Program-made: the position numbers and the translations under genes
Source: Adiantum capillus-veneris
Lineage: Eukaryota; Streptophyta; Polypodiopsida; Polypodiales; Pteridaceae
Assembly (NCBI GenBank): GCA_014529385.2
Contig: CM043944.1
Location: 57,111,268-57,175,267 of the forward strand
Length of the DNA stretch: 64,000 nt
Direction: 5' to 3'
Shown: one piece after another, positions 43,630-55,594 of the stretch
Layout of the letters: the number at the start of each line of letters is the position of its first letter
Numbering within the stretch: position 1 is the first letter of the stretch
The notes under the pieces: model-generated
What the model saw: the letters and a program-made list of their open reading frames with translations, nothing else
Told to the model about the DNA's origin: nothing
Database searches by the model: none

Positions 43630-44498
43630 GCGTAGGATGTCTTTTTGCTCAGAATGAACCCAAATTTGAACCACGTACTCTCCTTAAGGTGCTGATCACT
43701 GTGGTATGCTCAGAATTTTGTTTAGAGTCCAAAATCACACAGAAGACATTCTACGCGTAGGATGTCTTTTTGGCGTGTTTGACCCCAGACTTGTCCCACA
43801 GCTTCCCCTTGATGTCAGCAACCCAATGCTATGCTTAGATTTTAATTTGGATGTCAAAAGACCCCAAAACTAGCTGTTCTTGCCTTTTTCAGTCAAAAAT
43901 ACTAAAGTCTGCTAAAAACCCAATTTTCTCACCCAAATGAGATGAAATTTATCACATGCACTCAATACAACATTTAGAACATGCCTTTGAAGTCACCCTA
44001 TGGTTTGGTCTCAAAATTAGGCTTTGGACACAATCTGGGTAGGATGTCAGGCAATTCTCATCTTTTGGCTTTGATCTATCAAAATTTGGTGAAATTTCCA
44101 CTTTCCAGGTGAAAATAGGGTAAAACCTACCTTCTGAACACACTGGTAAACTCAGAATTTCAAAATTTCCACCAGATCACCCTATAGACATCCTACGCGT
44201 AGGATGTCTACTGCTGATTTTTTCAGACTAAAGTGTCCCTGATGCTTCCTTATGCTCTCAGCAAGTGCAAGTATGCTTCACAATTGCAAAAACATGCAAA
44301 AATCACTCAATTTAGCATTGTCTGAAATTTTACGTTTTCTAACTCCGCCTTTTGGCTTTTGGTCAACAAAAATAGGGAAAAACACCCAAGTCAATATGTT
44401 ACTAGGGTGAAACCTACCCTCTGAACCCACTAGTGCAGTCAAAATTTTCAAATTTGGTCTCCAGAACCCCCTTCAGACATCCTACACGTAGGATGTCT
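43630..44498. repeat. Palindrome array, right part
   Basis: The interrupted half-site resumes at 43630. Further sites are 43744-43767, 44185-44210 (26-bp perfect palindrome) and 44475-44498, with a decayed half-site near 44035. Confidence 0.92.
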
Positions 44499-45022
44499 AT
44501 GTTTACAGAATTGCAGGTTTTCTTCACAGAACCCTTGCAAATGCTCTTTTATATGCACAGCATCAGTCAATCATACAAAAATATCCACAAAAGCTTGTTT
44601 AATGCATTTTTACCCTCAAAAGCACACTTTTCCGTGATTTCAAATGCAATCAAGCACTTTAGCAAATAATTCAGTGTTGAATAGCTCTAGATCAGAATCG
44701 GATCACTTACCTAAAGCTACTCCTACAAATCATATGGGGTTTTGCATCTATGAGTAGAAAAACGCTTCACTGCCACACACGGACTAGTAAACGCTTTTAT
44801 CACCTCACAAATCACTCGACCACCAACAACTACTCTAATGCACAGATCCTAACTAAACCTATCTAGTCGCAGACCCTCGGCAAGACACACGCTTCCTGGC
44901 TATCCACTTGATCACGGAATATCCTCTTCCGGATCCACTTAAGAAAAACGCTTTCTTTAGCCGAAACTAAATCAAGCAACCATCACACCAGTGTTAGTAG
45001 GAAACCTAATTAGGTCCTTGTG

Positions 45023-45040
45023 TCCCCGGCAACGGCGCCA
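45023..45040 (-). other. Primer binding site of A2, tRNA-Asp
   Basis: On the minus strand TGGCGCCGTTGCCGGGGA follows the 5' LTR after one base. From memory of the plant tRNA-Asp(GUC) 3' end (CCCCGGCAACGGCGCCA), the match is complete. Athila-type elements are known to use this primer. Confidence 0.9.
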
Positions 45041-45041
45041 A

Positions 45042-45999
45042 TGTTGGACGGGAGAGACTCACACACCCATGAAGTGCATGCAAACACTACCTAGATCAAC
45101 ATAATGTCAATCGAGGACACAAATGACACGATAGGCACACGGAGGAAATCTCTTAAGGTTGTCACGCTGAGACCATCCTACACATACAACACTCTGGAAG
45201 GGCAACTAAACCACAATCAAGAACCTCACTGCTCTCAACTACACCACCTAGCCACATACACACATACGGAAGGTAACCCACCGAATCATGCCAGATTCGT
45301 ACGAAACTTAAGGAACACCATCCCCTCACTAGGATACACCTGTCCCTAAACTTCTACACTCAAAACCCTAACTCTAAACCCGTCTGCGGAAAATGCGTAG
45401 GATGACAGAGCTGAATTTTGAAAGTGCCCGAAACTGAAATTTATGAGTACCTATGCGTAGCTATGTCGCCACGATTCTATAGACTACTAGCACGCAGAAA
45501 ACAGACATCGTTTGATACACTTACGGCCACAAATAGCTCGTAGATGCGTCGGCGTGTGCGCTTCATCTCGCGTGGAATGCTTGGCGTTGTCACGTAGCTC
45601 TCCTCGAGCCTACAACAATGGTGCAGTCGGATCTCCAATGTGTTGAGTGAGCCGCGCGTAGCGAGAGGATGAAGCTCACGCTCACTCTCTTTCTCTCTCA
45701 CACACACAGTAGACGGCAGTGCTCAGTTTTGATTATGATAAAAGTCCTCTTTACAAAATGACCTAGGTACCTTATATACTAAGGCTACCTTAGGTTTAAC
45801 CAAAAATGGGGTTGAAAGGGTCAAATGGCTTTGTATTTACAATCTGGAAGTGCCATTGCACCGCGGCTTTTGAAACTAGAATAACTACTCATTACAGATG
45901 ACATTTATAGCCATAATCCACAGCATTTCATAACTCGCAAAAGATAAGACTTTGGTACGAAACTTGAGTTATGTTGTGTTGTTGACCCAGCGGTCAACA
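45042..45999 (-). repeat. 5' LTR of A2
   Basis: The LTR is 958 bp, from TGTTGACCGCTGGG at 45999 (minus strand) to CCGTCCAACA at 45042. It has about 22 substitutions relative to 32631-33578. Confidence 0.95.
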
Positions 46000-46810
46000 G
46001 AGAAGGAGATATATTTGCACACGATGGCTAGTTTTCCTGATTTTTTCATTACTTCATATGAAGAGATTAGAGGGTTCAAGGGTGAAGAGATGCATATAGA
46101 GCTAAAAGAAGGTGCTAAGCCAGTGCGGCAAAGGCTAAGAAGGATGGGTCAAGAGAAAATGTAAGCCTTGAAGGAAGAGGTGGACAAGCTATTGAAGGCA
46201 GGGTTCATAGTCTCTGTGGAGACCACAGAATGGGCGAGTCCAGCAGTAGTCAATCCAAAGAAGGATGGGAAGTAGAGGATTTGTGTAGATTTTAAACCCT
46301 TAAATGCGGCCACTAAGAAGAACCCATTTCCTCTTCCATTCATTGATCAGATCTTGGATTCAGTGGCGGCAAGTTATGAGAGGTATAGTGTGTGTGTGAT
46401 GGTTTTTCAGCCTATTTTCAATTGAAGATTGCTCTTAAAGACCGCACAAAGACAACTTTTATTACACCATGGGGCTGTTATTGTTACACGGTATTGCCAT
46501 TTGGGTTGACAAATGGACCATCCTTTTATCAAGAGAGAGCAAATTGGGTATTGGCACCATTCATTGGCAGTTGTGTTACAGCTTTTATGGATGACTTCTG
46601 TGTCTACAGCAGTAGGGCTGAACACCATGAGAAGCTGCAAATGGTATTGGCTCTATATGATGAATGTGGAGGACAACTAAATCCAAATAAATGTCATTTA
46701 GCATAGCCAAGGGTGAAGTTATTGGGCCACATGGTGTCATAAAATGGCATTGAGGCTGACCCAGACAAGGTTAAGTCTATTATTCTTCTTCCATCACCTA
46801 CGAGTACAAA
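46000..46810 (+). pseudogene. pol: Reverse transcriptase of E (after A2)
   Basis: The frame resumes at the target duplication with KEIYLHTMASFPDFF. RT motifs are AKPVRQRLRRMG, TTEWASPAVVNPKKDGK, ICVDFKPLNAATKKNPFPLP, then after a frameshift near 46390 FITPWGCYCYTVLPFGLTN and catalytic AFMDDFCVYSS. Stops occur at about 46162 and 46273, and a TAG at 46704-46706 follows NPNKCHLA. The catalytic FMDD box survives. Confidence 0.9.
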
Positions 46811-46814
46811 GGAA

Positions 46815-47830
46815 TTGGCAACCTTTATACACAAAGTGAAGTACATGGCACGGTTTACTCCATTGTCTTCACAGCTTCTTTATCCATTACAACAAGTGGC
46901 AAAGCATGATCCATTGCAATGGGATGACAAGTGTGAAGAAGTGTTTCAAGAGGTGAAAGACGTGTTAGGGGGGTTGTCAGCCATGAAGGCTCCTGATTGG
47001 GAGCAAGTGTTTTATGTAAATCCATCAGTAGGGGATGATTCCATTGGAGCCATGCTATTGCAAAAGGGGAAGGGCAGCCATTATATGAGGCCAGTGTATT
47101 ATGCAAGACGAGTGAAGTTGCTAGCAAAGAGAAAGTTCTCGGAAGTAGAGCTAGTGATGGCTAGTGTAATATTTGCTTGTCGATTTCGTCATTACTTGCT
47201 ACCAAGACCTTTTGTTTTCTTGACGAGTTATGCTTTTTTGCCACAGTTAATTAATGGCACTAATATGTCAAATGTGGTCAAGAAATGGGTAATTGAGCTG
47301 CAATGGTTCGAGTTCTCTTTCCTAGTGGAAGACAGTACAAGATCTACCCTAGTTGATTTGTTGACTTACAAGGAGAATCCCCTTCTTGTTAAGGAAGAGG
47401 TGGTGAGAAAGGTAGTTGAAGAAGTGCCACAGATCAGCAATGCACATGTATTGTTCTTTGATGGCTCTTACAGAAAGAGCCATGCTGCGGCTTCAGGAGG
47501 TATAGCACTTTATGATCCAGAGGGGAAGCTAGTATGTAAGAGAGGGTTCAAATTGGATGCTCATAGTAACAATGAGGCTGAATATGCTACTTTGGAAGCT
47601 GGATTACACATTTGTTTGAAGCATGGGGTTAGAAGGTTGAGCATAAAAGGTGATGCCTTGTTAGTTGTGAAGCAAGTGTTGGGTGTGTGGAAGAGCAAGA
47701 ACACCTCATTGAAGAAAATGTGTTTGAGAATTAAAGGCCTATTAAAAAATTTTGAGGCATGGAGCAGCAGACATATTGAACGTGCTCTAAATGGAGCATC
47801 AGACATATTGAACGTGCTCTAAATGGAGAG
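46815..47830 (+). pseudogene. pol: RNase H and second (archaeal-type) RNase H of E
   Basis: The first RNase H has NPSVGDDSIGAMLLQKGKG and KRKFSEVELVMASVIF. The second has LFFDGSYRKSHAAASGGIAL, DAHSNNEAEYATLEAGLHI and IKGDALLVVKQVLG. Two RNase H domains in a row mark the Tat group. A 32-bp tandem duplication (47768 and 47800 copies of CAGACATATTGAACG) near the end shifts the frame. Confidence 0.9.
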
Positions 47831-47851
47831 GCACATGAAGCAGCTCAAAGC

Positions 47852-49270
47852 ATGATTGGGGAGCTGTTTGTGTTGAGGACCAATTTACCTCTTTATCATG
47901 GCCGGGAAAGTTTGGCTCAAGAAGAAGAATTTTTGTTAACAGGAATCATTCCGAAGGAGATTCAGAAGTCTAAGAAGTATGGTTTTGTGCGTAGATCATA
48001 CAGGTACAAATTGATTGGTGATGTCTTATACATGAAAGGGGCTGATCTTGTGTTGAGACGTGTACCTTAGCAGGAGGAGCTTTATAGAGTGTTGGAAGAA
48101 AATCATGAAGGCGCATGTGGCGGCCATTTTGCTCTAAAGATCACCTTGCATAAGATCTTGCAAGAGGGGTATGTATGGCCTAGTTTGCACAAGGATGTTC
48201 ACCATTGGTGTAGGTCTTGCAATAGGTGTCAAGCACTTGGGAAGAGAGTGTTGAAGCCAGAGCTACGAAAAACCATTATGGCGTTTGATGTGTTTAAAAA
48301 GTGGGGGATTGATGCAATAGGCCCGTTACCTATCACAAGCAGGGGCAAAAGCTATATTTTGACTGCAGTAGACTATCTCTCTAGATGAGCAGAGGCTATA
48401 GCAGTAAAACAGATCACTGCAAAGGATGTGGCAAAATTTGTGTATGATGAAATATGTTGCAAGTTTGGAGTGCCACTGGAGCTACTTTCAGATAAGGGGC
48501 CACGATTTAGAGCTAAACTGCTAGATTTTTTATGCGCAAAGATGAAGATTAGGCACCAGCATACCACTCCTTATTACCTGCAGTGTAATGGATTGAATGA
48601 AAGATTCAATGGTGAGTTGGTACAGATTCTTTCGAAAGTGACAGAGCACCAAGGAAAGAATTGGGATTTGGAATTGCCTAGTGCATTATGGGCTTACCGC
48701 ACTTCGGTGAAGACAAGTACGGGATTTACTCCATTTCATTTGGTATATGGAAAGGAAGCACTATTGCCTGTGGAAGTAGAGTTGCCCGCAGTAAAGATGT
48801 TAGAGAAGTTGCTTGGGCCACCTAGTGATGCGTTCAAAGAGAGGCTCTTACAATTACAAGAGGTTCAACTGGATAGGATGAGTGCATTGGAGCATTATGG
48901 GCAGATGCAAGATAAGGCTTTGGCAAAAATAAATGAAAAGGTCAAAAGTAAGGGTATCAAGAAGCATGACTTGGTTTTACGCTACAACAGTAAGCTGGAC
49001 AACACCTTCCAAAAGAAGTTTCACATTAAGTGGGAAGGCCCTTTCAAGGTAGTGGAGTGTTTTCCAAATGGTACATATCAGCTAGCTAACCTGGATGGGA
49101 TTCTACATAAGTCAAGGGTAAATGGATTGCGTCTGAAATTGTATCATTCCAGGTTAATGATGGTGGATCAAGATGAGCTATCTGTGGAGGGAGTAATGTT
49201 GGTGAGGGATAAGGAGACCTGTGATGCGGCGAGCCTCATATCTCTTTTTGTTGCTGCTGATCATGAATGA
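47852..49270 (+). pseudogene. pol: Integrase of E
   Basis: It begins with a spacer (LPLYHGRESLAQEEEFLLTG, SYRYKLIGDVLYMKGADLVL). The finger (GACGGHFALKITLHKILQ, then WCRSCNRCQALG) follows a stop at 48068-48070. The core shows Asp in KWGIDAIGPLP, Asp in LSDKGPRFRAKL and Glu in QCNGLNERFNGELV, and the GPF module IKWEGPFKVVECFPNGTYQL near the end. A TGA at 48386-48388 interrupts the core (probably an old Trp codon). All pieces share one frame. The natural end is at 49270. Confidence 0.92.
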
Positions 49271-49277
49271 TCTAGCA

Positions 49278-49298
49278 GGCTAGGGGATGGGCAAATTA
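49278..49298 (+). other. Polypurine tract of E
   Basis: A purine-rich stretch (GCTAGGGGATGGGCAAATTA) directly precedes the 3' LTR start TGTCAGGAG. Confidence 0.75.
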
Positions 49299-50398
49299 TG
49301 TCAGGAGTTTTTTGGAGCAAGGGATTGTGCATATGTACATACACATGCATGGTGCATCAAATAAAGATTTGCCCATTTTCCAGAGCCAGGTGGTTACGTG
49401 GGGCCCACATGTGTACAGGTAGGACAGCATGTACATAGTGCATCGATTTTCACTATCACCAGTACCAGTGTGTTGTTTCTACAATAATGAGGAGTTGGTA
49501 GCACGTAAAACTTCTTGAGGAAGCTATCCGCAGGCCAACGACATGAGGTAAGCAGGTTCGTCAGATGGCATCTAGTGGCGTCAGGAGGTCGAACGGGGTC
49601 AATATTTGCACGTGGATAAGTACGGACACAACGTGGATGTTTTCTTGTGATAATTATGCAGAAAGGTCATCATGAGGACCATATTTTGGGGCCACTTCAC
49701 GTGGTGGCGGGATGCATTATTGGAAAAAGTTGAGTGCCAGGTGTGCGGATGGATGCAACAGGGTGATAACTATGCACTGAGAGGTCAGTTTTTGGCTTGT
49801 TCGGGGTCCGTTTGAGGTCATCTATTAGGCCAAGGGTGACCAACTAATAAAGCTAAGTGTGGGAACTGAAAAAACAAAGAGAAGACCAGAAAAACGTGGA
49901 GAAGAGAGGAGGAACAGCCGCAATTGTGTTTTTGGGGTTTTTGGAGCCTGTTTTGGCCGTAAACTGCTCATCCGAGGTCGGATTTGAGCACTTTGACATT
50001 GTAGACTGAGGTTTTGGGCCATTCCGGACGCGATGGCGCTGTCCATTTTGCCAAATTCCTCACTATTTTGGTTGTGTAAGTTTCTCCTATGAGCGAAGCT
50101 TCTGCTCCAATTTGTGAGTGTATCTGGCAAGTTTTACCTATATTGTGTGAGCTATTTGCCCATTTGTGTTGGCCCAAGCTCTATTGTATCTAAACATCAG
50201 AAATTATCATCTTTTGAGCTGAGTTTTTTGGGTGTGTGTGTGAGTGTCTCTCTGTGTGGAGTGGGTAAAAGGGTAGTCTCTCTCCTCTCACTCCATCGGT
50301 GTGTTCCCTGTCTCGGCCAGGTGGGTTGTGTAAGCTGAGTGGTGCCCCATAGTGTGTGTGTATATCATCCCAAGAGTGTGTGTCGGGTCATTATAGAG
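49299..50398 (+). repeat. 3' LTR of E, truncated
   Basis: It matches the 5' LTR from its first base until ...CATTATAGAG at 50398; there the two part abruptly. The last approximately 300 bp of the LTR are missing. A nested insertion of F at this point is the simplest explanation; the missing part would then lie past the window end. Confidence 0.85.
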
Positions 50399-51614
50399 GC
50401 GATCTATGTGTTTCCATCCTACTCACAACGGTCGTCTTCGCCAGAGTCTCCCCCAGTTCGCTACGAGCTCTTCCTCTCCCATGCGCTATTCTGCGCGCTG
50501 CAACGCCATCTCTTTGCTTTCATTTTCTTTCGCCTGCACACTGCTTACCCTATTGGGTATTATTTAAATGGTTTTGGGCGGCCATTGGGTTATGGCCTTG
50601 GGCGGCCCTTTAACTTATGGCCTTGGACGACCGGCCTTTGCTCCCGACGGCCATTGAGTCTCATAGTGAGCGGCCGGCAAGTAGAAGGCATCACATTTGG
50701 CACGCATGCCGGCCAAAGCATTGCCAACCACAAGTGAAGATCAAAATGTTTTTTGCCAAGCACAACATCTTCCCACAACAGTCCTTGACTAACAATATCT
50801 TCGTGACTTTTAGTGTGCATACTAGCATCTTGAATAATGCCTCATGCTTCTAAGATGCACGTATAGGTGATTGAACTTGCTAGAAGTCCCTTTGCACTCG
50901 GCTGTTAATATCTTGCATCAGCTTCTCAGATAATGCCAAAATTACCCAGCTCAACAGTGCCGACAACTGACACCGGCCTCAAGCGGTATTATCTGATCAA
51001 GCCGGACTCTGTCTGATGAGCCGTGAATCCCTATAGAACTCTCAAACTGCATAAAATGCATACAAACCCTGATGAGGCTATAAAAGTCCCAGACGGCACT
51101 CCGATCAAGCGAACCTAACTGGTACGGAGCCGGGCCCCGGTGCATCTTTAACGGTCCATATCTTGGCAACCGTACCTCCGATCGCCCCATTGATTCTGAA
51201 AAGACCGACACGCTCCACAAAGTAAGCACTTCACGCCTGTGCATTCATTTCACTTATGTCCCCTCAGCTCTGCAGTTGCTCAATCCGGTACGGATCTGCT
51301 ACTAACTCAACTTAAAACTGTCATAACTTCTTATCCGTAGCTCCGATTGACGAGCCGTAAAGACAGGCCGGTAGAGCACATCGAGCACTGCAGTTCTAGG
51401 TCACAATATCTCATCCGTGCCCACTTCAAGCATAACACTTTTTAGCATCATTAAGGCATCACTAGGCCTTTTTAACCACATTTGACATACATTCAACATT
51501 GAACTTGTCATGTTACCAGGCCTTAACTACTGTTCATTAATCATGTAAGCTTCAAACAACTTGATGTGCATTTTTCTAGCATCTTTCTTAGCATGGGGGC
51601 GGAGCTGCACGACA
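50399..51614 (-). repeat. Presumed 3' LTR of F
   Basis: On the minus strand a purine tract is followed by TGTCGTGCAGCTCC at 51614, the likely LTR start. The left edge is taken as the point where E homology stops (50398), but no TG is found exactly there. The segment has no coding domain. Short repeats of TTATGGCCTTGG with CGGCC lie at 50575-50660. The other F LTR is outside the window, so this is not confirmed by alignment. Confidence 0.45.
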
Positions 51615-51627
51615 TCCACCCCCTCTG
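51615..51627 (-). other. Polypurine tract of F
   Basis: On the minus strand CAGAGGGGGTGGA directly precedes TGTCGTGC. Confidence 0.6.
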
Positions 51628-51661
51628 AACCTGCACAGACTCCGGTCTGTGCCAACCGTAC

Positions 51662-51911
51662 TTATAAAGCATCATCAAGAGCATCATTAGACTCATCGTT
51701 TGATGCATACATAACATCGTCTTCAGGAGGCTGATCTGTGTTGAAGTCTCCAATATTAATCTCACCATCTCGTTGCTTAAACAACTTAACACTTTTCCGT
51801 GCAATAGGCACCTTGAGATCAGTGCCATCAATCTCGCATAACTTGTAGGTCGCATTATCATAAACATGAACTACTACATATGGTCGAAACCATCGTTTAA
51901 CCATTTTCCAC
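51662..51911 (-). pseudogene. pol: Integrase C-terminal tail of F (beyond element G)
   Basis: KMVKRWFRPYVVVHVYDNATY, with KLCEIDGTDLKVPIA after it, is a GPY/F-type module at the integrase C-terminus. It is followed by an acidic tail ending DESNDALDDAL at 51662. It continues in frame from the Arg codon at 58741-58743 once G and one 4-bp duplication are taken out. Confidence 0.85.
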
Positions 51912-53115
51912 TGATGGAGCAAAAGATGTCGTGCGCACACTCACACACCCAGACAACTCAACACAACACAAGGAATTTACTTGAATTCCTCACCTCACTC
52001 ACTACCACTCAAAAGCTCCCTAAAAACTCTACCCACAAGCTCAATTCAAACTCCAAACGCCTCGACCTACAAGCCCTTGCCTGCCCGCAGACACTACAAG
52101 GTGAGTCGAGGTGATCAACACTTGAAATCACGCTTTTGATGGTGACCAAAATATACAAGAAAAACCATCAAAAAACCAAAAAATCCAGCCACAAAAGGCC
52201 ACTCTCAAACCATTGCAAAAGCTTCACCAAACTTCACTCTGTTGGACTCTTTGGAGTAGCGCCAACCCTAATGGCACCGATACAGGGTCACATAGTCTTG
52301 CAGAAAGTCGCACCTTCTTCCCTCAATTCCTTGCACACACACATCCATGGAAACCTCAGAACTTCCATAGACTCTCCCAAGTGCAAAATTGAAGAGAGAA
52401 AGCTCTCATACACTCCTCCATACACTCGAAAACAGGACGGGACTGCACTAGACCACCTGTAGGAACCCTACTTCCTCCCACACACAGAGGGGTGAAAGTG
52501 CTGATATTGCTCTTCAAAAGTCCTCCCTCAGCTTGGACCATCACGGAACCGTGAGTGATGTGGAAATTTTAAGCCATTTCAGACCCTTTTTTACCTTTTT
52601 TGGCCCAGTTTTGACCCCCGACGGGCATTTTTCGCAGGAAAAACCCCAAACAAACTCCAAAATTCACCAAATTTCGCACGCTCAATCCTTGATACCCAAA
52701 TCACATTTCCACATCCCCACATTCCATTTTTTTACCACTTCTAGGGCGATGCACGTATCACCGTAGATCAGGCGCCGCAAATAGACAGTTACCGCATGTG
52801 TCAAACTTCTCGAGTGGGATGAGAGTACCCACACTTGTCACTTGAATTATTTACATTCTAGAAAGATAAAACACATTATATAGAGCCAAAATAAGCCACC
52901 TAGAACCATATCCAAGGCCCCGATACCCTATACGGGCATGTATATGTGTCCGACTGCCGACACGCAAGCACGCATATTTACAATGTGCACAGGTTTCATC
53001 TTTTTTCGAACTTGAAACCACTTTGCAAAGCTCTTAAATGCATGTATTTACATCGTTTTTTACATATGACCATGCATATAAACGCTACTTTGTACACGCC
53101 AAAAGCAGTCTATCA
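51912..53115 (-). repeat. 3' LTR of G
   Basis: On the minus strand it starts TGATAGACTGC at 53115 and ends GCTCCATCA at 51912, 1204 bp. The part 52298-53115 matches 57905-58740. Confidence 0.85.
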
Positions 53116-53131
53116 TCATTGCCCACCTTCT
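53116..53131 (-). other. Polypurine tract of G (weak)
   Basis: AGAAGGTGGGCAATGA on the minus strand precedes the LTR start TGATAGAC. It is less purine-pure than the other tracts. Confidence 0.5.
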
Positions 53132-53361
53132 AGGTAGAGCATTTATGCTCAACCAAGAGACTATTTGCATCTGGAACCACATCCCTTGCAAAATATTTCT
53201 TCAGTCTATAACCATTTATTCTGTAGCGCAAATGTTCACCAGAAAATTTTTCCAACTCATAGGTGCCATTAGAAAATACATGCTTCACTCTGTAACCATT
53301 TGTCCCTCAATTTCTTTTGAGAAGTAAAATCCAAGCGAGAATCATACTTCATCACCAAATC

Positions 53362-54237
53362 TCATTCTTTGATCTCTTTCTCTGGCAACCTCTTATTCAT
53401 TTTCTCCATCCTTGTCTCTGCTTGTTGAAGATAATAATCACTGGCTTTCTCTCTATTCATTCGTAGCAACTCTAGAGAAAGAATTCTTTCTTGCAACTTA
53501 TCATTATGCTCACCTTGCATTCTGCACAGAAACATCAAGGCATCCAATTGAACTTGTATGGGCATGAGAGCTTCCTTTCCATAAACAAGTTCATATGGTG
53601 TAAACTGTGTTGACACTCTATACGCAGTTCTATAAGCCCACAAACACTTTTCCAAGTCCAAGTCCCACTCTTTAGGATGCTCTCTAGCATACTTTGATAG
53701 CATCTTCATAATTTGACCATTGCAGTTCTCAACCAACCCATTGCATTGTGGGTAGTAAGGAGAAGAATGCCTATGCTAAATTTTCAATTTCTCCATGAGA
53801 GCAGCAACAAGTTTTCCCCTAAACCCTGGTCCACGATCAGAAATGATAACCATAGGATCTCCAAACCTGCAACACACTTGTTCATATAAAAAAGAGGCCA
53901 CTCTTCTTGCTGTTACATCTTTTACTGCTCTTGCCTCCACCCATTTTGTCAAATAGTCCACAACCACAAGGATATACCTTTTACCATTGTTGGTCCTTGG
54001 CATTGGACCTATAGCATCTACTCCCCATTTTGCAAATGCATCAAAAGACATTATAGCTTTCTGAGGCTCAGCAAAAAGCTTCCGATTTGCAAACACTTGG
54101 CATTCATGGCATGATTTGCACCAAAAATAAGCATCTCTCATCATAGAGGGCCAACAGTAACCTGCTCTCAAAACACGAAAGACAACCTGATCCTTGCCTT
54201 GATGGCCTGTTTCTTCATGGCAGTGCTCCAAAATCAA
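53362..54237 (-). pseudogene. pol: Integrase of G
   Basis: The finger has HCHEETGHQGKD and WCKSCHECQVF. The core shows Asp in KWGVDAIGPMP and Asp in IISDRGPGFRGKL. After a stop near 53776 the third motif is QCNGLVENCNGQIM, where the catalytic Glu is seen (VEN). The remaining core, FTPYELVYGKEALMP, ends at 53362 in the linker before the GPF module. All parts are in one frame. Confidence 0.9.
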
Positions 54238-54252
54238 GCCTATCTCTTCTTT

Positions 54253-55594
54253 TTACGGCACTTTTCTCAAAATGCTATCCTTGCCATAAAGCATGAGATC
54301 CTCACCTACCAATGTGTAGTTTCTTGCTTTTGCAACTATTCTCTTACGCCGAACCTTTGACATGCCCTCTGGACATTTCCCTTTACCAAGAAATACTTCT
54401 ACATCTTGCAATGATTCCCTTCCTGCATACAAGGCTTCCTTGACCTTTAAAGGAGCTACCAAGGCATCCAACTTGTCCCTAGACAACTCATCAGCTTCTT
54501 TATTCTGCTCACAAGGAACATGCTTAAACTGTATCTTCTCAAACTCATGAAAAAGCTTCTTGATGCCATAGACCCACTTCTTCAAATTTTCTTTCTTAAC
54601 ATTCCACAAACCAAGCAATTGATTCATGACTAGCAATGCATCCCCTTTTGCAATGACCCTCTTCAGTCCAAACTCAACACACTGCTTCAACCCAAGGAAA
54701 AGCGTGAGATACTCGGCCTCATTGTTACTTTCAGCTTCATCAAGATCGTAAGCTCTAGAAAATATTACATCACCTTTTGGGTTCCTAATGACTACCCCAC
54801 CACTTGCCTTTTGAAGAACTTTCCTATATGCACCATCAAACATCATTGTATACGTATCTGTAATATCTACTTCCTCTTCATGATCATCCTTGTCAACCCT
54901 TGGGTAAGATGGAAACTCCCCCCCCTTATGTACCACTATGTCTGCCAAGTGAGCTTTAACAGAATGATCCACTTTAAACTCAAACTCATACTCTTGAAGC
55001 TCCAAAGTCCACTTTAAGATGCGCTTGCTAGGCTTCAAATGTTGTACTACATCCGGCAAAAGATTCGATGTGGTGAGCACATAGAACTTTTGGGGCAACA
55101 AATAGGTTTTCCATTTCCGTATAATAGAACTCGCTTACATTCTTCATCTTGCTGTCAAAATAAACTGGTTTGAAGTTCCTTCCTTGCTTTTGTAAGAGAA
55201 CCGACCCAAAAGCTACTGACCCCACACTAATAGATACATAGAAAATCGACTGCAAGTCAGGAGGACTCACTGTTGGTAAAGCACACAATACCTCCTTGAT
55301 GCCATCAAAAGCCTATTGCATTTCTTCATTCCACTCAAACACATACTGACATAGCATCCAGAAAAAAAGTGACAAGTACCTGAGCTTATGCACAAATGAT
55401 GCCAAATCCTTTGTGTTGCTGGGCGGATCCATAAGCAATAAAGCTTTAACTTTCTCTGGGTCAGCTTCTATTCCATTTTGGGCAACCACATGTCCTAGCA
55501 AATGGACTCTAGCATGAGAAAACTTACACTTCTTTGGGTTGAGTTGCTCACCCTCTTGTTGAAGCCTTTCAAAACTCAACCTCAATTTGTCCAA
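54253..55594 (-). pseudogene. pol: RNase H and second RNase H of G
   Basis: The upstream part (55313-55594) has the RT connection motif HVVAQNGIEADPEKVKALLL. RNase H follows with VSISVGSVAFGSVLLQKQG, then LKPSKRILKWTLELQEYEFE. The archaeal-type domain has MMFDGAYRKVLQKASGGVV, AESNNEAEYLTLFLGLKQ and IAKGDALLVMNQLLG. A frameshift lies between 55028 and 55101 and stops occur near 55310 and 54253. Confidence 0.88.

Larger units (their letters stand above)
40625..45022 (-). other. A2 leader (about 2.4 kb without its insert) with palindrome array
   Basis: No coding domain of A2 is seen here. The part 41034-44520 consists of degenerate repeat units, each holding a palindrome centred on TACGCGTA followed by TTTTTGCTCAGAAT-like sequence and CTCCCCTTGATGT-like sequence. 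The array is interrupted by the insert 41598-43629. The stretch 44700-45022 is shared with A1. Confidence 0.75.

Noticed and set aside
50399-50737. A short run (PPVRYELFLSHA) that recalls the start of a TIR immune domain
   Set aside because: Only about twelve residues fit; the sequence after it lacks every further TIR motif, and the segment is in the presumed LTR of F.
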